A DNA stretch of 64,000 nt from JAHEFU01 sp041395205 (GTDB lineage: Bacteria > 4484-113 > JAFGCY01). A model generated the notes under the pieces. It saw only the letters and a list, made by a program, of their open reading frames with translations, did no database searches and was not told where the DNA came from. The stretch lies in NCBI GenBank assembly GCA_041395205.1, contig JAWLAZ010000005.1, positions 101,528-165,527 of the forward strand, in the 5' to 3' direction. Below are positions 1 through 8,911 of this stretch, piece after piece. Every line of letters begins with the position of its first letter. Position 1 is the stretch's first letter. Made by a program: the position numbers and the translations under genes.

Positions 1-924
1 TCCCAGCAGGGCTACACCAAGAATGACCGAAACTGGCAGCAGGCCGAATCCGGCGGCCAGCACCCTGCGCCAGCCGGAGCTGCTGATGGCAGCGGCCACC
101 GAGATGAACAGAATCGCCGGCAGCAGCATTGCGGGGAGTACCGCCAGCGGGTCCAGCATGTCCTCAATGCTGTTGTATCTGAAATTTTCAAACATGGGAT
201 AGTTGCTGATTGCCAGCGCCAGCTGCACGGGGATCAAGAGCGCGAAGCCGCCGAGCTGCAGCGGCAGCGGCCCGCCGTGGGCCCCGTTGCCGATGGCGAT
301 CCCGCCGAGGATCAGCAGGGCCACCGTGCTCAGCAGGCAGGAAAGCAGCGGCAGCAGCAGGAAGTTCACTGCCAGCCAGGACATTGTGGGGAGCTGGTTG
401 TCGGGCAGGCCGATGCTTCCGGCCAGGCGGTGCAGGGCCATGAGCAGGCTGAGCATCGCCACGGCAGGCAGCACTAGCCGGAGGTTGGCAATATGCTGGG
501 CCGCGATGATTTCCCGGCTGGAGAGCGGACTGCTGCCCAGCCCGCCGTCAAGGAAGACCCGGCCGCGGCCGCTGCCGTTGAGCAGATTGCCACTGTCGGC
601 CAGGGCCCGGTAGAGCCGGGCCAGGCAGAACAGGGCCAGCAGGATCAGGCCCAGCTTGAGGCTGCCGTTGACAGCCAGCCAGAATACGGCTGAAGCCTGC
701 AGGGGATTCATCCCTCCCGCCTGCCAGGCGGCATTGATCGCCAGCAGCTGGCGGACGAGCATCAGGCTCAGCAGCGGTCCGAGGCAAAGCGCTGCCAGCA
801 GCAGACCGGGGCTGGAGAGCCAGCGGCTGCGGCCAGCCATGCGGCGCTGCTCCTGCAGCTGCCAGAGTTCGAGCAGCGGGCTCAGGCGGGCCTCGCGGAA
901 TGCGGCGATCCAGCCCTGCTTCAC
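1..924 (-). CDS. Multi-pass membrane protein, partial (C-terminus beyond window)
   Basis: Reading the minus strand from GTG at 924 gives 308 open codons running off the left edge, so the C-terminus is missing. After a short basic, amphipathic N-terminus (VKQGWIAAFREARLSPLLEL) come about six hydrophobic segments, for example LLLAALCLGPLLSLMLV, LKLGLILLALFCLARLY and MLLPAILFISVAAAI. This looks like an integral inner-membrane protein such as a transporter permease or an ABC-2-like subunit, but I see no diagnostic family motif. The GTG start overlaps the TGA of a tiny upstream ORF (GTGA), suggesting translational coupling. Function unknown. Confidence 0.6.
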   Translation of the reverse strand, partial: MKQGWIAAFREARLSPLLELWQLQEQRRMAGRSRWLSSPGLLLAALCLGPLLSLMLVRQLLAINAAWQAGGMNPLQASAVFWLAVNGSLKLGLILLALFCLARLYRALADSGNLLNGSGRGRVFLDGGLGSSPLSSREIIAAQHIANLRLVLPAVAMLSLLMALHRLAGSIGLPDNQLPTMSWLAVNFLLLPLLSCLLSTVALLILGGIAIGNGAHGGPLPLQLGGFALLIPVQLALAISNYPMFENFRYNSIEDMLDPLAVLPAMLLPAILFISVAAAISSSGWRRVLAAGFGLLPVSVILGVALLG

Positions 925-1019
925 GCTGCACCCCGGCGGTGGATGGAGAGCATGCGCCTGGAGAAGTGCAGGAAGCTGAGGAAATACAGGAATTGCAGCA
1001 GGATGCTCAGGCAGTGCAC
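921..1019 (-). CDS. Possible small membrane ORF, 32 aa
   Basis: GTG-initiated frame of 32 residues. It has one hydrophobic stretch (LSILLQFLYFLSFLHF) followed by a basic tail (RRMLSIHRRG). Its TGA overlaps the GTG of the downstream membrane-protein gene by GTGA, as in coupled genes. An AGGGAG lies about 18 nt upstream, too far for a normal ribosome binding site. It could be the coupled end of a longer gene disrupted upstream, or a chance frame. Confidence 0.25.
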   Translation of the reverse strand: MHCLSILLQFLYFLSFLHFSRRMLSIHRRGAA

Positions 1020-1180
1020 TGCCAGGAGCGCAGATGAATCCGCATTCTCCCTGGGCGTGTATGTTGCCGCTCGCACTTACTGCTCCCCTCCCTTTCAGCG
1101 ACTGTCCGATTACCTGATGCAATTGTTGGGCAAATCGTTACTGAGTGCAAGTCCCGCCGGGGGGGTGGCAGGATCTCGGT

Positions 1181-1186
1181 TATCAT
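1181..1186 (+). promoter_or_regulatory. -10 element TATCAT of a leaderless gene
   Basis: TATCAT lies 7 nt before the GTG at 1194, and no Shine-Dalgarno sequence is visible. This spacing would put transcription start at or next to the start codon. It matches the TANNNT signature seen at about ten other starts in the window. Confidence 0.45.
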
Positions 1187-1193
1187 CCTAGCC

Positions 1194-1541
1194 GTGCAGA
1201 TCGTCTACATCGAACCGCATTACTACGCCGTGGACCGGGGCACCGGGGTGGCGATGATCCGTGCCGAGGACAAACCCGAGCGCGGCGTGCTCGTGAACTT
1301 CATGCGCGGCAGTACGGCACAGAAGCCGGGCACCGTGGTGCCGATCTGCTGGGAGATGATCCACGACTACTGCCGCGGGCTGGGAGAGATCCCGACGCTG
1401 TTCCAGTGGCCGCAGTTCCGCGAGTGGCTGGAGCAGTGGCCACATGAGGAGGCGGAGTTCAAGCAGATGTGGCGGCGGCTGTTCGGGATGCCGGACAACG
1501 ACCTCGCGGATGCCGCACTGGTGGTCTGGGAGGAACACTAG
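1194..1541 (+). CDS. Hypothetical protein, 115 aa
   Basis: GTG-initiated, soluble, rich in Trp, Glu and aromatic residues, ending VVWEEH. No signal peptide, membrane segment or recognised motif is seen. It lies 23 nt ahead of the first propeller gene and may share its transcript. The start is chosen because a TATCAT -10-like hexamer precedes it by 7 nt. It also reads as a clean frame, with the antisense frames looking like shadows. Function unknown. Confidence 0.6.
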   Translation: MQIVYIEPHYYAVDRGTGVAMIRAEDKPERGVLVNFMRGSTAQKPGTVVPICWEMIHDYCRGLGEIPTLFQWPQFREWLEQWPHEEAEFKQMWRRLFGMPDNDLADAALVVWEEH

Positions 1542-1564
1542 CCGCTGCGCTATGCTGGTGGAAG

Positions 1565-2854
1565 ATGCAGCGCAGCAATGCACACGGGCGCAGGAAGTTC
1601 GCCGGACTGGTGGGCGCGCTGCTGCTGCTCTGGCTCGCCGGGACTCTGTGGTTTCCGGCGCAGGCAGATTCGAGGCAGGGCTTCCGCAGGGCCTGGACAT
1701 ATGAGTCCCATGATGGACGCTGGATGATCCTGCCCCAGGTGGACGAGGGCGTGCTGCTGAAGTCCTTCGGTGGCAACGACTGCAGGCTGCAGCTGGTGGA
1801 CAGGCAGGGGCAGCAGGCATGGCAGAACAACCTGGGCGTGGAACTGGGCTTTGGCGGAGCCTACCAGCGGGAACAGTCCATCTACGTCACTGTTCGCAAT
1901 GGCGGCCTGATATGCATCGGTGAAGATGGCCGGATCGCCTGGCGGTTTGCAGCCGACTACAACGCCTTCGAAAGTCAGTTGGATGAGGAACCGCTGGCAA
2001 CTGCGGAGCACTACTCACGCGCTGGATTCCTCGTCTATGGCGTGGCCGCGGATGGCAGCCGCTGCTGGACCAGACTGGCTGACAATGGCTTCATGTCGAA
2101 CATGGGTGAGGATTGTGCAACTCTCTTCGGTGAGTACTGCAGCCTGGAGTCTGATTATGAGGGCATCAAGGTCTGGTTCCCGGATGGGCATCGGGAAACA
2201 TTCCTGGCGGTGGAACCGGTAGCTGATGCTGCTGACTCGGCACCACAGCCCATTCCCATGTCCTACAGCGAACCTGCACGCCTGCTTGGGGTACGGCAGA
2301 ATGGGCAGCTGCTGTTCAGCGACGGAAGCAAGCTGGCAACGGTGGACCGGGATGGAACGACCTGGCTTGACCTGCCCGGGTTCACTCCCGCTTCCCGCCT
2401 GGGCGATACAAGCATTGCAATGCAGGAAGACCACCTGCTCATGACAGCCGATGACAAGCGGCTGGTGGCGTTTGACGGTGAGTTCAGACAGCTCTGGGAC
2501 TGGGACCCTGCGGAGCTGCAGGTGCTCGGCATCCAGCCCTTCGCCGATGGCATCATATTGCTGGCGATGGAAAATGACAACCTGTTCCGCAGTTTCAGCC
2601 TGCTCGAGGCCTACTTGATGAAGCTGCGGTTGACTGTCCAGAAGAGCGGGAACATCCCCTCAAGAACCGTTCCCGGTTACAGCGCTGCTTCCACCATAAG
2701 TCTGCTGTACATCGTCAATGGCGAAGTCATCAGCCGCATTGAGCTTGGCTCTCATGGAGCCCCGCGCAATGTACAGCTGGCAAGCGATGGCGGCATGATC
2801 TACCTGCTGGAGGGCAATGAGACTCTCAGCGCCTTTGAGGTGCTGGAACCATGA
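1565..2854 (+). CDS. Membrane-anchored beta-propeller protein (pair 1, anchored member)
   Basis: 429 residues from ATG 1565, preceded by GGTGGAAG. The N-terminus is basic (MQRSNAHGRRKF) followed by one hydrophobic span (AGLVGALLLLWLAGTLWF), read here as an uncleaved signal anchor. The rest consists of degenerate PQQ/WD-type blades of the form G-x-L-x-x-hydrophobic-D-x-x-G-x-x-x-W, for example LQLVDRQGQQAWQNNL and LICIGEDGRIAWRF. A seven- or eight-bladed extracytoplasmic propeller is inferred. There is no catalytic motif, and the PQQ-binding residues of dehydrogenases are not evident, so a scaffold or binding role is more likely than an enzyme. The stop overlaps the start of the following lipoprotein (ATGA), the first of three such pairs. 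Confidence 0.7.
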   Translation: MQRSNAHGRRKFAGLVGALLLLWLAGTLWFPAQADSRQGFRRAWTYESHDGRWMILPQVDEGVLLKSFGGNDCRLQLVDRQGQQAWQNNLGVELGFGGAYQREQSIYVTVRNGGLICIGEDGRIAWRFAADYNAFESQLDEEPLATAEHYSRAGFLVYGVAADGSRCWTRLADNGFMSNMGEDCATLFGEYCSLESDYEGIKVWFPDGHRETFLAVEPVADAADSAPQPIPMSYSEPARLLGVRQNGQLLFSDGSKLATVDRDGTTWLDLPGFTPASRLGDTSIAMQEDHLLMTADDKRLVAFDGEFRQLWDWDPAELQVLGIQPFADGIILLAMENDNLFRSFSLLEAYLMKLRLTVQKSGNIPSRTVPGYSAASTISLLYIVNGEVISRIELGSHGAPRNVQLASDGGMIYLLEGNETLSAFEVLEP

Positions 2855-3006
2855 GACAGCCTGCTGGCCTGCTGCTCCTTGCCTGCCTGTGCTGTGGCTG
2901 CACTGCCGCGGATCGCAATCCCGAAGCATCAGTGCTGATTGATCTGACTGCACCGGAACAGTTCGCATTGACAGGGCCCAGGGAACTGCTGATCAACCTG
3001 AATTAA
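2851..3006 (+). pseudogene. 5' fragment of propeller lipoprotein (pair 1), cut by IS30
   Basis: ATG 2851 overlaps the preceding stop by ATGA. The frame encodes a lipoprotein signal peptide (MRQPAGLLLLACLCCGC) and about 35 more residues, then stops at a TAA created by the IS junction. Its last codons (CTG ATC AAC CTG AAT) continue in frame into the sequence right of the insertion (TCA AGC AAC TAC), so 2851-3004 and 4065-5098 were one gene. Unless the element is excised, the signal peptide and the propeller are separated. Confidence 0.8.
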
Positions 3007-4058
3007 ACAAGCAAGTGCAACTCCCCTGACGGAGGAAGGCGAGCCGGTGTAGTATCACGGCACTTCTGAACTGTCAGGAAAAGGAGTGCCAGATGGGCTA
3101 CACGCAGCTCACCCAGGAAGAACGATACCAGATCGACAGGCGGCGCGCGCAGGACTGGAGCCTCAGGGATATCGGCCGGGAGCTGGGCCGCCACAAGTCC
3201 ACGATCAGCCGCGAACTGCGGCGCAACCCTGCCCCGGGCGGGGGTTACCATCCCCTGCTCGCACACAGGAACGCAACTTTGCGCCGCCACGGCAAGGGCC
3301 GCCCACGGATAGCGAAGAAGGATTGGCAACGGGTGAAGCGCCTGCTGCGCGAGGAGCACAGCCCGGAGCAGATCCGCCTCCGGCTTGCTCAGGAGAAGGC
3401 CCGTCCCGTCAGCCATACATGGATCTACCGGTTCGTGGCGGCAGACCGCAGAGCCGGCGGCAGACTCCACCGGATGCTGCGCCACCAGGGCCGCCGGCGC
3501 AGGCGCTATGGCAGCAGCAGCGGCCTGGGCCTGATTCCGGGCCGCGTCACGATCCATGAACGTCCGCCGGTGGTGGAGGAGCGCAGCCGCATCGGAGACT
3601 GGGAGATCGACACGATCATCGGCAGCCGCCACCGTGGCGCGCTGTTGTCAATCACCGAGCGCCGGAGCAGGTTCCAGCTGCTGGCCAGGCTGTGCAGCCG
3701 GAGCGCCGAAGAGGTGCTCTATGCAAGCGTAGCCCTGCTGATGCCCTGGCGCGAGCATGTCCATACCATCACATCTGACAATGGGAAGGAGTTCGTGCTT
3801 CATTCCGAGATCGCCGGACTGCTGGATTGCAGATGGTACTTCGCCGATGCCTACTGCTCCTGGCAGCGCGGCACGAACGAGAATGCCAACGGACTGATCA
3901 GGCAGTACTTTCCACGGACACGCAACTTCCTGACGATCCGGCACTCGGAACTCGAACACGCCACCAGGCGGCTGAACAGCCGCCCGCGAAAGGGTCTGGG
4001 CTGGCTATGCCCCGATGAGGTATTCTTGGGCATCAAACAGGTCGTTGCACTTGCAACT
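3005..4058 (+). mobile_element. IS30-family insertion sequence, about 1.05 kb
   Basis: The element carries one IS30-type transposase and is bounded by 11-bp inverted repeats GCAAGTGCAAC (3011-3021) and its complement (4044-4054). The flanks share the direct repeat TGAATT (2999-3004 and 4059-4064), read here as a target-site duplication. IS30 elements usually duplicate 2-4 bp, so the true duplication may be a shorter part of this, and the exact ends are uncertain by a few bases. Removing the element restores the reading frame of the propeller lipoprotein. Intact ends and an intact transposase suggest a recent insertion. Confidence 0.85.
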
Positions 4059-4061
4059 TGA
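3093..4061 (+). CDS. IS30-family transposase
   Basis: 322 residues, full length for the family. An N-terminal helix-turn-helix (LTQEERYQID, then SLRDIGRELGRHKSTISREL) binds the terminal repeats. A DDE integrase core follows, with the first Asp in GDWEIDTIIG, the second in TSDNGKEF and the Glu in GTNENANGLIRQYFP. The start ATG follows AAGGAG by a normal distance. The TGA stop is formed by flanking target DNA (4059-4061), so the C-terminus depends on the insertion site. The gene appears intact and the element may be active. Confidence 0.95.
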   Translation: MGYTQLTQEERYQIDRRRAQDWSLRDIGRELGRHKSTISRELRRNPAPGGGYHPLLAHRNATLRRHGKGRPRIAKKDWQRVKRLLREEHSPEQIRLRLAQEKARPVSHTWIYRFVAADRRAGGRLHRMLRHQGRRRRRYGSSSGLGLIPGRVTIHERPPVVEERSRIGDWEIDTIIGSRHRGALLSITERRSRFQLLARLCSRSAEEVLYASVALLMPWREHVHTITSDNGKEFVLHSEIAGLLDCRWYFADAYCSWQRGTNENANGLIRQYFPRTRNFLTIRHSELEHATRRLNSRPRKGLGWLCPDEVFLGIKQVVALAT

Positions 4062-5098
4062 ATTCAAGCAACTACCAGGGGCAACTGCAGCTGGTCGGGC
4101 TGGAGGACTATCCTCAGCCTCAGCCCGCTGGCCAGAACGGCAAGCCGCAGCCGCGATTAATGTCAAGGGATGTCGGTACCGAGATTGTGCTCAGTGACAG
4201 CGGGGAAATGCTGCTCTATGACAATCATGGCTACTACTATGTTCCATCGCTGGAACGCCAGTCTGAACGGGTGGAGCTGCCCAGACCGGAGATATTCAGC
4301 AAGGCTGTCAAATCAACCTACTATGGGCCGCATGACAACATGGGCTTCCTGGCCGGCGGCCCCGTGCTGATGCGGCAGATGCAGATGCTGGTGGCCTATG
4401 ACAGGCAGGGCAGCATCCGCTGGACATTCATGACGGGCGGAGCCGCTGACTTCCTGACACAGCCCGATGGCGACAGGCTGCTGCTGCTCAGCAGCGATGG
4501 CAATGCCTACTGCATCTCGGACGCGGGTGAGGAACTGTGGCGCCGCAGTGGCAGCTTCCAGGCGGCGGTGTGCGGCACTGGACCGGTGCTGGCGGACGAG
4601 GCCAGCAGCAGCATGCTCAGCCTGGACTGGAACGGCAATGAGATCTTCCGGATTCAGCGCGGGCCGGATTCGCAGTCTCCTCCGGCCGTACTGGCAAACC
4701 CCCTGCGGGAGGAAGCGGTCTTTCTCGCGGGAGGATCAGTCAGTTGTCATGCGGCGGATGGCGCAACTCTCTGGGAAAGGCCACTGGAGGATGTGGTTTA
4801 CGCCAGAGTGAGGATGTCGACGGACGGCTACATCTTCCTCACGCAGTATGCTGCACAGCGGATGCAACCGGGAAAGTACCTTGGACGCTATCCGGGGGGC
4901 TATGACTCCAGGGGTGCGCTGGACTGCTTTGATATCCATGGCAAGCATGTCTGGCAATTCCGGGATGATCAGATCAGATTCAATTCAGGCATTCCAGGCG
5001 AGCAGGCCAGTCTGTATACGATCAGCGGCGATCGCCTGATCTGCATCGGACTGGAGGAAGCCAGTGGCGAACAGGGCAAGGCTGGATCCAGTCATTAG
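4058..5098 (+). pseudogene. 3' fragment of propeller lipoprotein (pair 1)
   Basis: This frame continues the lipoprotein begun at 2851, with host sequence resuming at 4065. It holds almost the whole propeller, with blades such as LVAYDRQGSIRWTF, AYCISDAGEELWRR and LDCFDIHGKHVWQF. A TTG at 4058 opens the frame on paper, but it has no ribosome binding site and no signal peptide, so any product would stay in the cytoplasm. No internal stop has accumulated in about 340 codons, consistent with a recent disruption. Similar in length and repeat style to the lipoproteins of pairs 2 and 3. Confidence 0.75.
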
Positions 5099-5207
5099 GT
5101 GCATTGCCACCACTCCCTCACTGAACCCAGGCAGCGGCGTGAGCGTCCAGGGATACAATTGAAGCAATACGGACCGTCTGCGGACTGAAGCAGGCGGCCT
5201 GGACAGG

Positions 5208-6509
5208 GTGCGGGAGATGATCTGCAGGATACACAGATCGATGGTTCTGGGACTGACGGCATTCGTGCTGCTCTGGGCTGCGGGCCTGCTGGCCCTGAGC
5301 GTGCTCCGGGATGGTGGACAGGAACTCGCCGAGCGCTGGAGCAGGAAGCTACAAGGGGACTGGGCCATCCTCCTATCCGCTGATGAAACAGGCTGCCTGG
5401 TCTACTGCCCGGAAGCTGAGCGGGACAAGCTGCTCCGGTATTCTGCGGATGGCGAACTGTGCTGGTCCAGGCGGATGATGCTTGATCCCTATCGTGGTCC
5501 CTTCCAGAGGATCGGAGACATCAGCTATGTGACCAGTGCAGCAGGTGAGCTGACCGCACTCACTGATGCCGGAGAGGAACTGTGGTCATGCCAGCCGGAT
5601 TTCACTCGCTATCGAGAGCTGCTTGAACCACTGCCTGATGCCAAGCCTGTGGTGTTTCTCAAAGCCGGGATCCTGCTGTACGGAGTGGACGCGGATGGCA
5701 GGCCCTGCTGGGTTGCCAATACGCAGCAGGCATATGAACACTATGGCCTGCCGAGCTACTTCAGTTACGACGGTCAGTACTCCTTCCTCTGCGGTGATTT
5801 CTTCAACAAGAAGGTGTTCACGATCGGGGGTGAACAGCGGCAGCTGAAGGAGCCAAAACATGCGAATGAGCAGCAGATAGTCGCCGGCAGGCCAGTCTTC
5901 ATGGGTGGCCAGCCCATGCAGCTGTGTACGATTCTTCCGGATGGCGGACTGCTCTATTCCGCTGACAACAGACTGGTACTGCTGCGTGACGGTAAGGAAT
6001 TCTCCCGGGTGCTGGACAAGGGGCTCTCCCAGCAGGGCATCACATTCAGTTCCGGCCAGTTTGCTGCCAGCCCTGAGCTGTTGCTGCACCCCACAAGTGA
6101 TGGTGTGCTGCATGCCATGGACCGTGAAATGAATGAAGTCTGGAGTTACAGCCTTGAGGACTGCAATCTTGCCGAAGCGCATTATTCCGGAGATGCCTTC
6201 GTGCTGCTGACCACTGCCAGTGACAACCTGCTGCGCAGTCTGGAATTCCTCTCGCTGATGTATCCACGTCTGAATTCGATCCTGCCGTTCCTGTCACCCG
6301 CAGCGGGACAGCTGCTGCCGCAGCTGAGCGGCAGTGAGAAGACTGAGCTGCTGGTGATCCGCGACGGGCGGAAGATTGCCGAGATGGACATTGGCGGCAA
6401 ACAGAGATTCAACCGCTATTCCTCGATCAGATGTGCAGGTGGACTGATCTATCAGCTCAGTGCGGACGGCCAGCTCAGGTGCCTGGCAACAGGAGGTGGG
6501 GATGCCTAG
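5208..6509 (+). CDS. Membrane-anchored beta-propeller protein (pair 2, anchored member)
   Basis: 433 residues from GTG 5208; ATG 5217 is an alternative, with GGGAG directly adjacent. The N-terminal anchor is MVLGLTAFVLLWAAGLLALS. The ectodomain has degenerate propeller blades such as LLRYSADGELCWSR, LTALTDAGEELWSC and LHAMDREMNEVWSY. Length and layout match the proteins at 1565 and 7697, so these are paralogues. The TAG stop lies inside the start of the next gene (8-bp overlap with the lipoprotein at 6502), implying translational coupling. A TACAAT at 5154-5159 may be its promoter -10, giving a short leader. Confidence 0.7.
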   Translation: MREMICRIHRSMVLGLTAFVLLWAAGLLALSVLRDGGQELAERWSRKLQGDWAILLSADETGCLVYCPEAERDKLLRYSADGELCWSRRMMLDPYRGPFQRIGDISYVTSAAGELTALTDAGEELWSCQPDFTRYRELLEPLPDAKPVVFLKAGILLYGVDADGRPCWVANTQQAYEHYGLPSYFSYDGQYSFLCGDFFNKKVFTIGGEQRQLKEPKHANEQQIVAGRPVFMGGQPMQLCTILPDGGLLYSADNRLVLLRDGKEFSRVLDKGLSQQGITFSSGQFAASPELLLHPTSDGVLHAMDREMNEVWSYSLEDCNLAEAHYSGDAFVLLTTASDNLLRSLEFLSLMYPRLNSILPFLSPAAGQLLPQLSGSEKTELLVIRDGRKIAEMDIGGKQRFNRYSSIRCAGGLIYQLSADGQLRCLATGGGDA

Positions 6510-7647
6510 GATTGCACTGCCGGCAAGCCTGCTGCTGATTCTGCTATGTTCCTGCTCCGATCCTCCCTCAGCCCGGAAACGGGAGCTGAACGTCAAGGGA
6601 CCGATGCTTGTACTGGAGGGGAACCACATCCTCAACTGGCAGGGCGACTCAATACTGGAGATTGATGCGCTGAGGGATGCCGGCGATGGTCCGCAGACGG
6701 GCCAGTCCTCGCAGACGGGGTATCCCCAGTATCTGAATGGTCCGGAAATGATGATCAGTGGACCGGACGACATGTACCTGTTGCCATTTGATCCGGTTCA
6801 GGGCGGTGTTCCGCTTATAGGTGCTGATGGATCGTCCACGGAGCTGATTCTGAAGCGGCCGGATATTGAGGCTAACGCACCCCAGTCAAGCTATCCCGGC
6901 AGGACGCAGTTCAGTGACAACTCAGGCTTCATCGGAGGAAAGCCCTTTGTGCTGTATGACCAGCAGCAGCTCGTATGCTTCGGGCTTGATGGCGAGCCTC
7001 TCTGGGAATACATGGCCGGCTCGATGCTGAGTGTCAGAGCCTCAAAGGATGGCCGGCAACTGCTGATCAGTGATCGGAGTGGCGGGCTGATCTGCCTGGA
7101 TGTTGAAGGCCAGCCAAGCTGGAGCAGGGAATCAGTGCAAAATGCAATTGGCTTCGGGGAGCGGATTCTGATCACTGAAATGAACCGGCAGACTCTGTAT
7201 TGCCTGGACTGGACAGGGACGGAACTCTGGAAGCTGGACATGGGCCGCTCGGAACTGCCATATCTGTACACGGTAGCGGATGAGTCAGGTGAGCGCTTCC
7301 TGCTGATGCGGGACGGAGTGGTGTCCTGCCATGATCGCGAGGGCCGGAAACTGTGGACAAACCAAGGTGTGGGCAACTCGATGTACAACATGCAGCTTGC
7401 ACCGGACGGACATGTATTCGTAAAGCTATTCAGCAGGGACTACAGCAATAACTGGTTCGGTGGCCGGATCAGAAATGATAGAAGTTCCCCCTGGTGCTGG
7501 CTTTGTCTCGACCCGCAGGGCAGGCCACTGTGGCGCAGTGAATATATGAGTAGATTTCAGACCGAAGCCATTCCCGGTTATGACGGTGTGCTGTTCAGCA
7601 GCTCGGATACCGTGCAGGGCCTGGTCGTGCTTTCCCCGCCGGAATGA
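6502..7647 (+). CDS. Beta-propeller lipoprotein (pair 2, lipoprotein member)
   Basis: 381 residues from ATG 6502, chosen because AGGAGGTGGGG directly precedes it and it yields a lipoprotein signal (MPRIALPASLLLILLCSC). Blades of the PQQ-like type include LVCFGLDGEPLWEY, LICLDVEGQPSWSR, LYCLDWTGTELWKL and VSCHDREGRKLWTN, an unusually clear run of consecutive repeats. This is the only intact lipoprotein of the three pairs. BamB is also a PQQ-like propeller lipoprotein, but nothing here ties this protein to outer-membrane assembly. A membrane-tethered partner of the protein at 5208 is inferred from coupling. Confidence 0.75.
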   Translation: MPRIALPASLLLILLCSCSDPPSARKRELNVKGPMLVLEGNHILNWQGDSILEIDALRDAGDGPQTGQSSQTGYPQYLNGPEMMISGPDDMYLLPFDPVQGGVPLIGADGSSTELILKRPDIEANAPQSSYPGRTQFSDNSGFIGGKPFVLYDQQQLVCFGLDGEPLWEYMAGSMLSVRASKDGRQLLISDRSGGLICLDVEGQPSWSRESVQNAIGFGERILITEMNRQTLYCLDWTGTELWKLDMGRSELPYLYTVADESGERFLLMRDGVVSCHDREGRKLWTNQGVGNSMYNMQLAPDGHVFVKLFSRDYSNNWFGGRIRNDRSSPWCWLCLDPQGRPLWRSEYMSRFQTEAIPGYDGVLFSSSDTVQGLVVLSPPE

Positions 7648-7684
7648 CGACGGCGCAAGGGCAATGCGGCAGGCCCCGGTGAGC

Positions 7685-7690
7685 TAGAAT
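7685..7690 (+). promoter_or_regulatory. -10 element TAGAAT of a leaderless gene
   Basis: TAGAAT ends 6 nt before ATG 7697 (CAGTCC between), with no Shine-Dalgarno sequence. It is the first element of the third propeller pair, so this pair probably has its own promoter. Confidence 0.5.
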
Positions 7691-7696
7691 CAGTCC

Positions 7697-8911
7697 ATGG
7701 AAACGATGCGGCGATGGCAGCGCACTGCGGCAGTGGCCGCGGGCCTGCTGCTGTTGCTCTGGCTCTGCGGCCTGCTGCTGCTGCAGGTCCTGCGCCCGGC
7801 CCGGGACAGGCTGGGCCTGCACGCGGTTTCCCGGCTGAACCTGCAGCCCCTGCGCACTGAGCCCATGGCGGATGGCAGCGGTGGACTGCTGCTGCAGGAG
7901 CAGGGCGGACGCCTGAGTCACATCACGGCAATGGGCGAGCTGGATTGGCAGTTCACACCTCCGCCGCGCTTCGAGCTGATGAGTGTGCAGCCGGGGGAGG
8001 GCATGCTCGTACTCACCGGCCGCTGGGGCCGGGCCCTGGCGATCGACACCACTGGCAACGAGCTGTGGCGCTTTGAACCCGTGCATAATGAAATGGGGCA
8101 GAGGCGACTCAGAATGCAGCAGCCGGAGGCCAGCTTCTACTCGATGGCAACGGCCCTCGTTTATGGCCTCGATGAGCGGGGACAGCTGCTCTGGTTCCTG
8201 CAGCTTCCCTCCGCGAGCTCGATGCAGTCCCAGCGGCCCTGGATGGCGGTTGACAGCGAGGGCTGGCTGCAGAGCAGAACGAACGGCGGTCGCGTGCGGA
8301 TCAGCCCCGAAGGCCGCGAAATCGGTGCCAGGGGCAACAGCATGCCCTGGCAGCTCAGCCAGATTGAACTGCGTGGCGAGCTGGTGCTGGAACGAGACGG
8401 GGCGGTGAATATCAGCCGCCTGGATGGCAGCAGTGTGGGCCAGCAGCTCGGAGAGGGCAGCCCCTACCGCGATGACCTGCGGACATATGCCTGGCTGACG
8501 GAGGATGGCTTCGCCGAATGCATTGACGGCGGCTATGCCCGCTACAGTGTGGATGGCACACAGCTGCGCCGTGACGATCTGGAGCGCCCGGTGCTGGATG
8601 CGACGGCAATTGGCGACGAACAGCTGCTGCTGCATGCAGGTCCGGCTGAGTTCGGCAAGTGGGCAGCGCTGCCGGCTGCCTTCTCTGCCGCGATGCGTGG
8701 CCAGGAGCCGGCGGTGGTACTGCAGGCGGATCCGGAGGACAGTTCCGGGCGACAGGGCATGGTGTTGGAAAGTGCGGCACTCAGCATCCCGGTTGCCATC
8801 CCGGGCTGGCTGCAGGGGAGGTTGGACAGGATTCACGGAATCGGCAGCGAGCATCTGCTGGTACTGGATGACGAGGGTGCAGACCGGATCCTGCGGCTGG
8901 GGGAACTGTGA
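7697..8911 (+). CDS. Membrane-anchored beta-propeller protein (pair 3, anchored member)
   Basis: 404 residues. The N-terminus is basic (METMRRWQR) followed by a long hydrophobic anchor (AAGLLLLLWLCGLLLLQVL). The ectodomain is a degenerate propeller with blades such as LSHITAMGELDWQF, ALAIDTTGNELWRF and LVYGLDERGQLLWF. It is a paralogue of the anchored proteins at 1565 and 5208. The stop overlaps the ATG of the next gene (TGATG). The start is supported by a TAGAAT hexamer 6 nt upstream. The minus-strand frame of similar length opposite it is a composition artefact. Confidence 0.7.
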   Translation: METMRRWQRTAAVAAGLLLLLWLCGLLLLQVLRPARDRLGLHAVSRLNLQPLRTEPMADGSGGLLLQEQGGRLSHITAMGELDWQFTPPPRFELMSVQPGEGMLVLTGRWGRALAIDTTGNELWRFEPVHNEMGQRRLRMQQPEASFYSMATALVYGLDERGQLLWFLQLPSASSMQSQRPWMAVDSEGWLQSRTNGGRVRISPEGREIGARGNSMPWQLSQIELRGELVLERDGAVNISRLDGSSVGQQLGEGSPYRDDLRTYAWLTEDGFAECIDGGYARYSVDGTQLRRDDLERPVLDATAIGDEQLLLHAGPAEFGKWAALPAAFSAAMRGQEPAVVLQADPEDSSGRQGMVLESAALSIPVAIPGWLQGRLDRIHGIGSEHLLVLDDEGADRILRLGEL

